Positions 21,640 to 32,650 of a stretch of 64,000 nucleotides of DNA are shown one piece after another. The position numbers were made by a program, and so were the translations under genes. Numbering within the stretch: position 1 is the stretch's first letter; every line of letters starts with the position of its first letter. Below the pieces are notes generated by a model that did not search any database, was not told the origin of the DNA, and saw only the letters and a list, made by a program, of their open reading frames with translations. This DNA is from Vandiemenella viatica (lineage: Eukaryota; Arthropoda; Insecta; Orthoptera; Morabidae), in contig CM061920.1 in NCBI GenBank assembly GCA_031002005.1, forward strand, positions 116,736,095 through 116,800,094, in the 5' to 3' direction.

Positions 21640-23165
21640 CTAACCGATATTGATAAATGAGGTATCAAATTAAAGATTAAGGTCTCCGCTGTGGTCACAT
21701 TATATTTTAAGAAAGGAATTTTTCGTAATTCGACGCTTCAAGGTAAAATTATTTAATATTTCTACAATGCGTTTTTTTGTATCTCGAGCCATTTACCTCC
21801 TTGGACATCAAATCAAAATGGGTAAATGAAGTAGGATTATGAACAGTTATGTCTCAGCTTTGGTGACATTATATATTCAGAAAGAAATTTTTTGGAATTC
21901 AACCCTTAAAGCGAAAATGTATCAATGGTTCCTCAACACATTTTTATGTCACGAGCCGTTTATCTCCATTAATATATAACCGAAATAGATAAATGAGGTA
22001 TCATTCTAAAGATTAAGGTCTCCGCTGTGGTCACATTGTATTTTAAGAATGGATTTTTTCAGAATTTAACCCTTAAAGAGCCAAAATATTAGTATTTCTA
22101 AAATGTGTTTTTTTTGTGTCTCGAGTCATTATCTCCCTTGATAATTAAACAAAATTGATAAACGAGGTGTCATTTTAAAGACTGAGATCTTCGTAAGCTC
22201 TTCGGTTTCGTTACACCATACTTAAAGAAAGGAATTTTCCAAAATTCGCCCTTAAGGGGCTAAAGTATTAATATTTCTAAAACGCATTTTTCTGGTTGGA
22301 GCCATTTATCCCCCTTGATATTTAACAGAAATCGATAAATGGGGTATTATTTTAAAGATTAAGGTTGCCGGTTTGGTCACATCATTTTTTAAGAAAGAAC
22401 TTTCTCCAAATCCAACCCTTAAGGGGTAAAAACATCATCATTTCTAAAACTTTTTTTTTTACCTCGCTTGATGCCTAACCGAAATGGATAAATGAAGTAT
22501 CATTTTAAAGACCAAGGTGTCCGCTTTGGTCACACCATATTTTATAAAAGGATTTTTTTGAAATTCAACCCTTAATGGCAAAAGTATTAATATTATTTTT
22601 ACAGTGGGTTTTTATTTTATTTTATTGCGAGCCATTTATCTCCTTCGATAGCTAACCCAAATCGATATATGACATATCGTTTTAAAGATTAAGGTCTCCA
22701 ATTAGGTAAAATCATAAATTAAGAAAGAGTTTTTCGGTATTTGATGTTTAAAGTGGTCGCGCATATGAGTCCTGACCCAAGTCCCTAGATTGCATGATCA
22801 TATATAGCAAGATGTCAATAAACTGTTTTTTTACACAATAAGTAGCGTTTGGGATATTTTTTTCTGTTGTTTTGCTATACAATTCCAATGTAAACATTTT
22901 ATTTGCACAGCAACACATATCACAGAGATGTTGATATGCTGTGTGCATTTTGTTCAGGTTGGTTGTATTCTGTTAGGGTCAGTGGCAATTTGTCGTACAT
23001 ACACTGTGTTTTAAATTTTTCTAACTGTTTTGTAATATGTTTTGATGCGTACCTATTACACTAAACAAATAAATATTTGCTACAAAGTGCGGTTCTACTT
23101 TTCATTATATTACAAGCATTCAACCTCACTATTTTAATAGCGATTTTTTCGCACGGGTCGTCTAG
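21640..23165 (+). mobile_element. Helitron-like family 1, copy III, opposite orientation
   Basis: Diverged ~167-bp units run on the plus strand from ~21640 to ~22740, followed by about 370 bp of unique sequence. It ends in GCGATTTTTTCGC, then ACGGGTCGTCTAG at 23165 and T. The 5' end is lost; a C8 run and short filler (21601-21640) separate it from copy II. Copies II and III therefore stand in inverted orientation. Confidence 0.68.
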
Positions 23166-25230
23166 TTTATCATTAATATGTAATTTTATCGTCAATCTCT
23201 TTAAAACAGTGGTTACTTAGGGTAGTATAACATATGCAAAATAGAAAAATTGCAAGTTTATCGCACGTATCAGAGGTCTGTGGTAGCTAAAGTAACAAAT
23301 GTACACTTCATTTTATTTTACTTTCGAAGCTTCATAGCTCTCGCATTTGTGCAGCCCTGTACGTTTTAAAGTCGTTGGGTCTTTTTTAAAGCGAGCTTTC
23401 TTCTAATTTGCGTTTTCTATAATTCGAGTATATTTATGAGTCATATGAGGTGGGTAACATATATTTCTTTTTGTAATTTCCAATTTAGTATCGATATTTA
23501 CTTATACTTAGAGAAATATTTTTATTATTTCACTTTGGAATCTAGTAGTGCTTCGCGAGCTCTTTACAATGACATTTTACTCAACCTCGTAGCTGAATGC
23601 GTTTTCACACTATACTAATTTATAACTGTATACAACGCTAATTCGAAACAATGGCCATCACGCACTCACACTATCCCGATGACGCCATAGGCAAAATAAA
23701 TGCTGCACGACAAACTAGTACACGCACGGTTTTTACGACGGTTTTGGAGCGTACGCTCCAGGCGCGCGAATCAATCCTTTACTTGTAAGTCTACGAAACG
23801 ACTCATTATTAACGCATTATTAGTCTCGTAATTATTAGCTATTCAAATATGACGGTATTCTGTAACACAAGAAAATTCGACCGGCTATAACAAGCAAATA
23901 GACGTTTTCACCTCAATACTTAACCACTACTTAAAACCAGGCTAGAAATTTCATTTAATTGTGATGAAGCGCATGGCATTTTCCCTACACATCCATTTTC
24001 TCCCCTTTCCTGTATCCTCCTCGTTTTGTCCTCCAAAAGAGATAGCAGTTATATCGGAAATCAATAGGTTTGTCTTTATTGGCTCTGAAAAATAGATTTT
24101 ACAGGATTGCTATGTCCATTTGTGAGTAGTGCTTTCCTTTAGATTAAAGGTTCCAGCTTTAAGAAACAGTCGGACTGCGACAGCATAAGCATCTTCCCGA
24201 AGCTCTCCGAAATTCCCCGAGTTGTACTGTGGTCGTGTTGTTTCATTGACCGTTTCCGATCAGTATTTACTGTTGTCACCTGTAGCAGAATTCCGGTTTC
24301 TCTCGGCTACCGTCGTGTTCTCATCTTGCACTGTAGTACTATCAGTCTCCGGTAGTCGCCATTTTTACTGTCTTCTTTATCTGTCTGTGATCTTTCACCT
24401 TCTTATTGTCTTTGGATCAACCATGCTGCTTGGAACATAATAACTGTTCATTGTTGTTCACTGTCATCTAACTTTCTTCCCGCCTTTCTCTTAGTGCGTT
24501 CTTTTCTCTCCACCGTTCAAATGCACTGTCCAGCAGCGGCTCAGCCATGTAACGTAATGGTTAATTAATCGAGTCCAGATCCTGGTAAGTCACATGACAT
24601 AAATTGTGACAATTGACGATGTCTTGCCATTCCGCCAGAACCAAGAAACATCCTATAATGCTCGCTAACATGTTCATTCACTATTGAGAACGTGTGCTGC
24701 CTTTGATATTACTTCTAACGTAGTCTTGTCTACTGTAAAAGATTTTGCTATTTTCGAGGATAAACTAGCTTGGAGCTCGTAAAAAATGACGGTTCGAACG
24801 CAATATACTGGCAGTTCATTTTTTTACAGTTAGTTAATTATAAGTAATTATTATATAACACTAATGGCCTTGATTTTGTATTGTTCCACATATTTCTTTT
24901 GCAGTTCACATAGCAACACAGTAGTAACTTCTACTGAATTAATGATACGGAGAGTATAGAAACCAATAAAATTAAAACGAATTAGGAATCCCAAAAACTT
25001 TTGCTATCCATGTAATATCAGTTTTATTCCTGGTCCATGCACAATTCAGCACGTTAAATATGGAACAACTACCATCCGCATTACTAATACCTTCAGTAAC
25101 ATAGCGCTGATGAAAGTAGTTTAAATGATGCTTAAAACTGATTTCAGAGCAAATTATGCTGTAACAAAATGTGTCAGCTGCGATTCTGGTCAACTGAACC
25201 ACAGCCTCCACTAATATTGCGTTCGAAAAT
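23166..25230. other. Interval without recognised gene
   Basis: No coding region, terminal repeats or SINE are recognisable over about 2 kb. The ORF at 24222-24440 (plus) is short and shows no family motif. Confidence 0.35.
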
Positions 25231-26045
25231 CATAGCTTCTATTACTCTCATATGAAAAACGACGGGCATCACCTATGGTGGTAGTAGGAAGTTACTCTGG
25301 AAAACTACGTAAGGAAAAATTAATAACCATCGGGTCTACTGTAGATCGCGGTTCCGCCAAAATCACATTCAGTAATGAATTGTAAAATGAATCACAGCCA
25401 ACCTGTTGCAATATTCAATAAATTCAATGAATATTACAACAGGTTGGCTGTGATTCATTTTACAATTGAAGAAATACCGTTGCTGTTGATGCTACCATGC
25501 TCAAGATTTTGAAATTCAGTAATGACGTCATAAAATGTAGTCAATCGGAAGTCATATTATTTCCAAGCTGTAATTCCGTTGTAATACAGCCTGTACCATT
25601 ATTTTCAAGCAGAAATTAGGTTGCAATACAGCATGGATCGGCATAACAGTTAAATGTACTTCGGAAAGTATTTGTAGAGGAGTCTTGCATTTGACAATGG
25701 CAGTATTATGACGCCAATTCCTGACGGAATCGTGATCTCCAGTAATCCAGACTTATTTAAATAAATGCATTTTACTTTAAATAACGGAAAGTATAAATTC
25801 AGAAACGGATAACTGTCATTTATTTGAGTGATACCTTTCGCGATTCGTACATTTCGTGTACACTTTCTCTGATTTTTTAATAAACTTCATTGTTTCTTGC
25901 CTTCTGCCAAATTTTTTTTATGTTTTAACCAAGTTCTTATAACAGATGTAGATAATATAACGTAAACATAGAATACCTTTCTCCTTCCATGAATTTCTAC
26001 ATCTAGTTGTCGCAAATAAATACAAAGCAACATATAAAATTAAAT
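25230..26045 (+). repeat. Direct duplication, left copy
   Basis: Segments at 25255-25320 and 25745-26045 match 26905-26970 and 27045-27336 in the same order and orientation. Anchors include ATGGTGGTAGTAGGAA, CATTTTACTTTAAAT and CTAATTGTCG-type sequence near the end. The left copy has an extra ~380 bp in the middle that contains the hairpin. The family is unknown. An unrecognised minus-strand ORF lies just upstream at 24972-25211. Confidence 0.68.
25379..25466. repeat. Near-perfect hairpin, 39-bp arms
   Basis: Left arm 25379-25417 and right arm 25428-25466 are complementary at 38 of 39 positions around a 10-nt loop. The arm includes AATCACAGCCAACCTGTTG. No known tRNA or snRNA resembles it. 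Confidence 0.93.
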
Positions 26046-26405
26046 GAACATACCAATTGTAACTCTGTGACGTATAATTGCCTTGCATTAATTTTTTCTT
26101 ATCCCTGCTCCTCGTATGTTTGTGCAGTTATATCCACAGCAGAATATAACGTTTTAGCTGGCAACACAGTTACATAATAGCAGAGACCACGAGAAATTAT
26201 TTTTAAATGTTACTTTTATTAGCGACATGGTACTGAAAAGTGGTCGTAGTCCCACGTTTTCTCAAATATTTTTACACATTTTTTTTAAGAATAAAATGCT
26301 ACTAAAAGCAAAATTAATGCCTGTATTATGGCAATTAATTTCATAGCAGTTGCGTATGTATTAAACTGGGTAAATAATTTCTAATATCTCTGCTCACAGC
26401 TAGCG

Positions 26406-26774
26406 CAGGGGCGTAGCTACTATGGAGCTAGGCGGTGCAGTGCACCGGGGCCCTCACGCCCAGGGGGCCCCAAGCATACCTCAAGGGGCCCTCAAGCGCA
26501 GTTTAGAGGGCCCACGAGCCTTCACGGCAAACTGGCGACTTTTTTTTTAGCTCTACAGTCGTCTAAGGGGCCCCTGGGAACACAGGTGCCCCTCACTAAG
26601 GGCCTTCCCTGCTCAGGGGGGGCCCCAACCACTGCTCAGGGGCCCCTAAAGAACAATTCAAGGGCCCCCATCCTCAGTTCAGCACACAAAACAAAAAAAA
26701 ATTCGCCCCTCTAGCCTGAGGGCCCAAAATAAATTTTTTGCACCAGGGCCCTTGTTGACCTAGCTACGCCATTG
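26406..26774. mobile_element. hAT-type MITE
   Basis: Ends CAGGGGCGTAGCTA and complement of CAATGGCGTAGCTA give ~14-bp terminal inverted repeats. Exact 8-bp flanks AGCTAGCG lie at 26398-26405 and 26775-26782. The interior is unusually rich in GGGGCCC and CAGGGG motifs, unlike the surrounding AT-rich DNA. There is no coding sequence, so it must be moved by a transposase from elsewhere. Confidence 0.9.
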
Positions 26775-26879
26775 AGCTAGCGGCAATAATATCGTTGCTG
26801 AATTGCGAGTGTCACATTGCTTAGACATAGTCATATCCTTGATAATTTAAATCTACTTAAAAAGGTAAACTTAAATCTC

Positions 26880-27336
26880 ATTTAATAGCTAACACATGTA
26901 TCAAAAACTAAGGGACTCGTCTATGATGGTAGTAGGAATTTATTTGGAAAAGTTTGTAAGGAAAAACGAATAAGAATCATTTTTAATGATATTTTTCGTA
27001 ATATGAGTACCTTAATCTGGTAAGGTTATCGGAGTATTTGGCTAGAATTTTTTAATTTTTAAATAAATACATTTTACTTTAAATGGCTGAGACTATAAGT
27101 TCGAAAACTGATAAATGTTATTTATTTGACTGAGGCATTTCACAATTACGTACGTTACTTGAATTTTTAATAAACGTCATTGTTTCTTATCGTCTGCCAA
27201 AAAAATTCTTAGGTTATGATTTAATTTAGTTCTTATGATAGGCCCTACTGATAAAATAGCGTAAACATTTGAATACCCTTCTCCATAGATTAATTTCTGC
27301 ATCTAATTGTCGTAAATAAACAAAAAGCAACATGAA
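26880..27336 (+). repeat. Direct duplication, right copy
   Basis: Partner of 25230-26045; see there. It ends where Penelope sequence starts (AAGCAACAT shared by both copies), which suggests that the Penelope fragment interrupted or bounded the duplicated block. Confidence 0.68.
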
Positions 27337-27783
27337 GGAACGTAATCGTAGGCTTCCGCAGCCAGAGTCAGTTGATTCTCGGCTGTCCGGGTGGCGCAGC
27401 GTCACGATTCTTGAAACCGACGTTTCGATCCTCATTCTGAGGTCTTCTTCCAGGACAGAACTGCGTCTTCGGTCAGTGAGTGGTCTTGTTTTATAGCCGA
27501 GGCCCGCGTCCGTCTAGACGGTTCGATTTGCCCGGCCAATCAAAGGCCCAAGCCGTTACGTGGTTCATTGGCCTGGTGGGGCGCGGCGCGGTCTGGTGGG
27601 AGGTGACACGTGACATGCTCGGTCCGTGCCAGCGAGAGCCAGGCGTCGTGTAATTTAAGCCCATTGTCTTTGTTAATATTGTTTAGGCGTTTAAAAATTT
27701 CTAATGCCTCCTTTACCCTCTTTGGCCACCATTTATCCTCGCGCACTATAAGGGTAGTTTTTTGGAAACCTATGGCGTGATTG
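27337..27783 (-). pseudogene. Penelope-like C-terminus and 3' region
   Basis: The minus-strand frame enters at NHAIGFQKTTLIVRED, followed by KWWPKRVKEALEIFKRL, the end of the GIY-YIG domain as in the 2.4-4.7 kb copy. It continues with the variable tail to ~27540. The 3' noncoding part to ~27337 contains GAAACGTCGGTTTC (minus strand), a motif often found near Penelope 3' ends. The upstream coding part is replaced at 27784 by the 3' tail of LINE-L, so LINE-L probably inserted into it. Confidence 0.82.
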
Positions 27784-27875
27784 GTAATAATAATAATAAT
27801 TTTTTATTGCAAATATGCTTGTGATACAAGTTTGTAGCAAAGTCAATAGAAAAGGTACATTCATACATATATTTT

Positions 27876-28400
27876 TTACAATTGATCAAGTTTGTACAAT
27901 ACCTTATTACATAGATAAGATTTTATTCCAATTTTGAATTCATTCCCAGTCAATATCGTTAGATGAGCTGGAAGCTTATTATATAGCCTGGCTCCCATTT
28001 CACAGGCACTCTTATCTGCTGCCTTAGAGTTATGTCTTTTGATATGAAGGTCTGTCTTGGTACGAGTGTTATATTTATGAATTTCACTATTTGTGTGGTT
28101 AAAGTGAGGATTACCTTGAATCAATAGTAAAACCCTATATACATATAGTGAAAATACCGTAAGAATATTTTCCTGTCTAAATATTTCTCTGCATGATTCT
28201 TTTCTATCTAGCTTGTACATTATTCTAATACATCTTTTCTGCAGCAGTAACAATCGATGCATATTGATATGACAACAAGATCCCCAGACTTCAATACCAT
28301 ACATCACATGTGAAAAGATTATTCCATAGTATGCAGTTTTTAGAATATTGCTGTCCAAGACTTTTGATAACTGGTTGATTAGAAAAATGCCTTTACTCAC
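27876..28400 (-). pseudogene. LINE-L C-terminal domain
   Basis: The 174-residue open frame contains LKTAYYGIIFSHVMYGIEVW and LLLLQKRCIRIMY, the LINE block that follows the RT thumb, and ends with NKVLYKLDQL at the natural stop. It is in a different frame from the RT pieces; 28401-28555 links them with stops. Confidence 0.82.
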
Positions 28401-28555
28401 TTTTTTGCATACAAAATCAACATGTGGCTTCCATGTTAGGAACTTGTCAACATATATTCCTAGGAACTTGTATTCATATGTTTCATAGATGCTTCCTTCA
28501 CTAGTTATTAATCTTAATTTATTATCTATATCATGATTTCTTAATTCAAACTTTA

Positions 28556-29516
28556 TTAAACATGTTTTTTCTTATTACAAATTAATCCATTTACATCAAA
28601 GTATTCTGATAACTCATTTGAGGTCTTAGTAGCAGTTGTCTCTAATGTGGAATCATTGCTAACCCAGCAAATTGCTGTAGTGTCATCTGCATATGTTATA
28701 GTTCTACTTTTATTTGGTATATCCATATCATTTATATACAAAAACAAATAGTAAAGGACCAAGTACAGATCCCTGAGGGACACCACATCTAACTACACCC
28801 ATTTTTGATTTTACCTCACTTACTGATTCGCCATTTTTAAAATAAATTTCTGTGTATTGAGGTCTATTTTGGATGAAGGATGACAGTAGTTTATTAGCTA
28901 GTCCTCTAATTCCATAACTTTCTAATTTGCGAAGTAGTAGGTGGTTATCAACACAATCAAATGCTTTTGAGAGGTCTAGGAATAATCCAGCAACTTTATG
29001 TTTTTTATCTAATTTTTCTAAAACCTCATGTATAAACTGAGTTACAGCAGAGGTAGTGGATAACCCCTTCTGAAAACCATACTGGAAGGGATTAATGATG
29101 CTATTTTGTAATATGAAGTTATTTAATCTCACTAGGATAACTTTTTCAAATAGTTTGCTCAGAACAGAGGTCAGAGTAATAGGTCTGTAGTTACCCATAT
29201 CTTTCTTGTTGCCTTTCTTAAATACAGACCTAACTATGCTGATTTTCAGACCATTTGGAAATTCCCCATTTGCTATGCCGTCCCACGCACTAGAGTTCTT
29301 TTTTCTTAAATTTTTTATAATACTACTTAACTCTTCTTCCGTTGTCTCATACAAAAATATTGATTTATTGATGGAGTAATTAATTCTATTATCTGCAATT
29401 ACTCTATTGCTACTCATGGGTTCTCCTACATTTAGGAAGAAATCATTAAACATGTTGCTAATGTTACTGGGATCTTTTTCTATTTTTCCATTTGCATTTA
29501 ATTCAATATTCTCCAT
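28556..29516 (-). pseudogene. LINE-L reverse transcriptase
   Basis: The frame contains FKKGNKKDMGNYRPITLTSV, PFQYGFQKGLSTTSAV, DLSKAFDCVDNHLLL and GVPQGSVLGPLLF, RT blocks 2-5. After a frameshift near 28760, YINDMDIP and TYADDTTAI follow; the latter is an intact catalytic YADD box. All catalytic Asp residues are present, so the enzyme is disabled only by the frameshift and downstream breaks. The upstream part (MENIELNANGKIEKDPSNIS) is the usual inter-domain linker. Confidence 0.9.
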
Positions 29517-29625
29517 CTACTGCTTGTCCTTTCTTACATCATTTATTAGACCCCAGGTGGTTTTCCCAATGTTATTTGAATCAACAATTTTTTTCCCATA
29601 AATTCCCGCTTTCAAATTCTGTAGT

Positions 29626-30626
29626 TCACATCGAAACATTTTTTTTATAAAATTTATACATATTTTTGTAGTATGTGAGACCTGATGACTGATATAAATG
29701 GTACATATCTTTCATTTTTTCTTGTATTGCTATAATATTTGATGGTAGTTTGATTTTGGTTTTATGGTTTATCTGTGTTTTCTTTGTTACAATTGGACAA
29801 AAATGGTTAGATGATTTATTAAAAATTTTGTAGAAAGCATCCCATTTATTATCTACACTATCAGCAATAAATATATCCATCCAAGACTCTTTTACCAGGT
29901 GTTTGTTAAGTTCTTTGGTGTTTTCATCTGTTTTTTTCCCTGAATTCCCTTTTTTCATATATTTCACTTTTAGTTGTAAAATTTAACACATCAATGTATT
30001 GTGCCTGATGGTCAGACAAATATTAACTGTTTATTACGTTAGGCAGAATATGTTTATCATTCAGATTGGAAGCAATATGGTCAACAATTTTTGAACTATT
30101 TGCAGTAATTCTTGTTGGGGAGAAAATGGTGTCTTTAATATTGTAGATATTAAGGAGATCAGTAAGTTTTATGTAAGCTATGTCAGCTTCGTCTACATAT
30201 ATATTGAAATCTCCTGCCAAAACAATATCTGTGCTACATCTAATAGTGTTCTGTATAGGGCCGGCGCTATAAATTTCGGGCCCCGGGTAAAATAGGCGAC
30301 CTTTTTTTTTTAGCTCTACAAACAGCCTTGCGACAATAGGCGGATTCTTGGCTTCGAGACCTGGCCTGGGGGCCCCTGCAGCCAGTAATCAACCGGCGGG
30401 CCCGGGTAATTTGACCCGCTTACCCCCCCCCCCCCCCCTAACGCCAGCCCTGGTTCTGTAGTAGTAGATCCATCTGCTCAATAAAATCAATTACTTTAGA
30501 ACCAGGTGATCTATATATACCAATAACAGTTAGTTTACTGGAGATGTTTGATATAGTTATGCGTGCAACCTCAAATGACATTTCGCAGCAAAATTTATTA
30601 ACACCTTTCAATTTATTTGCTGTCAA
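29626..30626 (-). pseudogene. LINE-L endonuclease and linker, split by a MITE
   Basis: The ORF at 30626-30453 has VIGIYRSPGSKVIDFI, and 30247-30023 has VLAGDFNIYVDEADI and IVDHIAS. These are the central and C-terminal motifs of the APE-type endonuclease that nicks target DNA (GDFN with the catalytic Asp and Asn). The N-terminal motif lies in the N gap. The 30256-30452 MITE separates the two pieces; ignoring it and one target copy makes them contiguous in frame. The linker 29967-29626 follows. The catalytic His region of the C-terminus (S-D-H) is not seen; VDHI is at its place. Confidence 0.82.
30256..30452. mobile_element. hAT-type MITE in LINE-L
   Basis: The termini TAGGGCCGGCGCTA and complement of CAGGGCTGGCGTTA are inverted repeats. 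Exact 8-bp flanks GTTCTGTA lie at 30248-30255 and 30453-30460. The 197-bp interior is GC-rich and includes a run of 16 C (30424-30439). There is no coding sequence. Confidence 0.88.
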
Positions 30627-30647
30627 TCCATTTTTTGCATATATTAC

Positions 30648-31647
30648 NNNNNNNNNNNNNNNNNNNNNNNNNNNNNNNNNNNNNNNNNNNNNNNNNNNNN
30701 NNNNNNNNNNNNNNNNNNNNNNNNNNNNNNNNNNNNNNNNNNNNNNNNNNNNNNNNNNNNNNNNNNNNNNNNNNNNNNNNNNNNNNNNNNNNNNNNNNNN
30801 NNNNNNNNNNNNNNNNNNNNNNNNNNNNNNNNNNNNNNNNNNNNNNNNNNNNNNNNNNNNNNNNNNNNNNNNNNNNNNNNNNNNNNNNNNNNNNNNNNNN
30901 NNNNNNNNNNNNNNNNNNNNNNNNNNNNNNNNNNNNNNNNNNNNNNNNNNNNNNNNNNNNNNNNNNNNNNNNNNNNNNNNNNNNNNNNNNNNNNNNNNNN
31001 NNNNNNNNNNNNNNNNNNNNNNNNNNNNNNNNNNNNNNNNNNNNNNNNNNNNNNNNNNNNNNNNNNNNNNNNNNNNNNNNNNNNNNNNNNNNNNNNNNNN
31101 NNNNNNNNNNNNNNNNNNNNNNNNNNNNNNNNNNNNNNNNNNNNNNNNNNNNNNNNNNNNNNNNNNNNNNNNNNNNNNNNNNNNNNNNNNNNNNNNNNNN
31201 NNNNNNNNNNNNNNNNNNNNNNNNNNNNNNNNNNNNNNNNNNNNNNNNNNNNNNNNNNNNNNNNNNNNNNNNNNNNNNNNNNNNNNNNNNNNNNNNNNNN
31301 NNNNNNNNNNNNNNNNNNNNNNNNNNNNNNNNNNNNNNNNNNNNNNNNNNNNNNNNNNNNNNNNNNNNNNNNNNNNNNNNNNNNNNNNNNNNNNNNNNNN
31401 NNNNNNNNNNNNNNNNNNNNNNNNNNNNNNNNNNNNNNNNNNNNNNNNNNNNNNNNNNNNNNNNNNNNNNNNNNNNNNNNNNNNNNNNNNNNNNNNNNNN
31501 NNNNNNNNNNNNNNNNNNNNNNNNNNNNNNNNNNNNNNNNNNNNNNNNNNNNNNNNNNNNNNNNNNNNNNNNNNNNNNNNNNNNNNNNNNNNNNNNNNNN
31601 NNNNNNNNNNNNNNNNNNNNNNNNNNNNNNNNNNNNNNNNNNNNNNN
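30648..31647. other. Assembly gap, exactly 1000 N
   Basis: A run of N of fixed length, so the true size is unknown. It hides the 5' end of LINE-L and the 5' border of the LTR retrotransposon. Confidence 1.
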
Positions 31648-32626
31648 CCATTATCTGGAAGTCGTTCTAATAACGCGGTCGTACCCGCTTATTTGGCTTC
31701 CACAGCTGCAGTGACATTGAGCATGTCACGCTACTTCACGGCGATGTTTTTATGGTAATGTACCGGATACAGATGGTCACTATTCATTGGGTTTTAACGG
31801 ACTTGTGAACCCTTAAGCGGCACTGGGATAAGACTCTGCTCCCGCCACTAAATCACTGAGCCGTCTGGTGATCATTGTCTGGTTGTGATCACACTCTTGC
31901 TTTGGGAAGCGAGAGGTTATATGGCATGCCTGCCATTATCTGGAAGTCGTTCTAATAACGCGGTCGTACCCGCTTATTTGGCTTCCACAGCTGCAGTGAC
32001 ATTGAGCATGTCACGCTACTTCACGGCGATGTTTTTATGGTAATGTACCGGATACAGATGGTCACTATTCATTGGGTTTTAACGGACTTGTGAACCCTTA
32101 AGCGGCACTGGGATAAGACTCTGCTCCCGCCACTAAATCACTGAGCTAGCTGATTTTATGTTTCACTGTAAACTTCAAGCATCTTGCTATTTGTAAATTC
32201 ATTTTGATGCTTTTCTTTAACTTTATACGACGCCCCTGGGATAATCCTTTGTTACAGTAAAATGTTAGCTTCAATTTGATGGCCTGTGTTGCCATGTTGT
32301 TCAATGTTAACTTTGCTGTTTTTATTTGTTGAAATATTTCATTCAATTTTTGTTTGCTTTCATCGGCGGATTGTAAACGTCGGGTATTGCTTGTTTTGTT
32401 GGTAGAACTATGTTTAACGTAAAGTTAATTATTACCCGGCCTTGTAAAAGCCATATGAATCAATAAATGGGATATTATTTTGTGTCTAATATTCATGGTT
32501 CTGATTCCTTTTAGCTCCCTTTATTATATATTTTAATGTATTTTCATTTTTCTGATTTATTAATAATAAATCCCCCCTCCCTTTTTCTGCTCAAGTAGTA
32601 GCAGCCCATCATTGTAATTAATTACA
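31648..32626 (+). repeat. 5' LTR with internal 285-bp tandem duplication
   Basis: Sequence from 31864 to 32626 matches 37106-37853, the 3' LTR. It ends ATTACA directly before the primer-binding site. Upstream, 31648-31861 repeats 31933-32146 exactly by eye, a tandem duplication with a 285-bp period that the 3' LTR lacks. The true LTR start is inside or beyond the gap. Promoter and polyadenylation sites are not evident. Confidence 0.85.
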
Positions 32627-32627
32627 A

Positions 32628-32650
32628 TTGGCGCTACCAACGTTGGGATC
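32628..32650 (+). promoter_or_regulatory. Primer-binding site candidate
   Basis: TTGGCGCTACCAACGTTGGG lies just after the LTR end. A TGG-initial sequence at this point pairs with a tRNA 3' CCA end in LTR elements. The primer tRNA was not identified. Confidence 0.6.

Larger units (their letters stand above)
27784..30647 (-). mobile_element. LINE-L (CR1/Jockey-type), long but gap-truncated
   Basis: A minus-strand non-LTR retrotransposon with endonuclease, RT and C-terminal domain in order. Its 3' end is AT-rich with an (ATT)n tail (plus-strand TAATAATAATAATAA at ~27785). The 5' end lies in the N gap. A small MITE sits in the endonuclease gene. Coding is broken at a few places only, so this is among the youngest LINEs in the window. 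Confidence 0.88.

Noticed and set aside
16931..23165. Single TIR transposon spanning 16931-23165 with CTAGACGACCC inverted ends
   Set aside because: An additional internal terminus at 18283 and the TC-type opposite ends show separate elements in opposite orientations rather than one element with inverted repeats.
24972..25211. 79-codon minus-strand ORF beside the hairpin
   Set aside because: Composition is protein-like (NADGSCSIFNVLNCAW) but no family is recognised and both ends are open; not enough for a gene call.
30544..31758. Three long ORFs of 335-404 codons across 30.5-31.8 kb
   Set aside because: They run through the 1000-N gap; nearly all residues are unknown, so they are artefacts.
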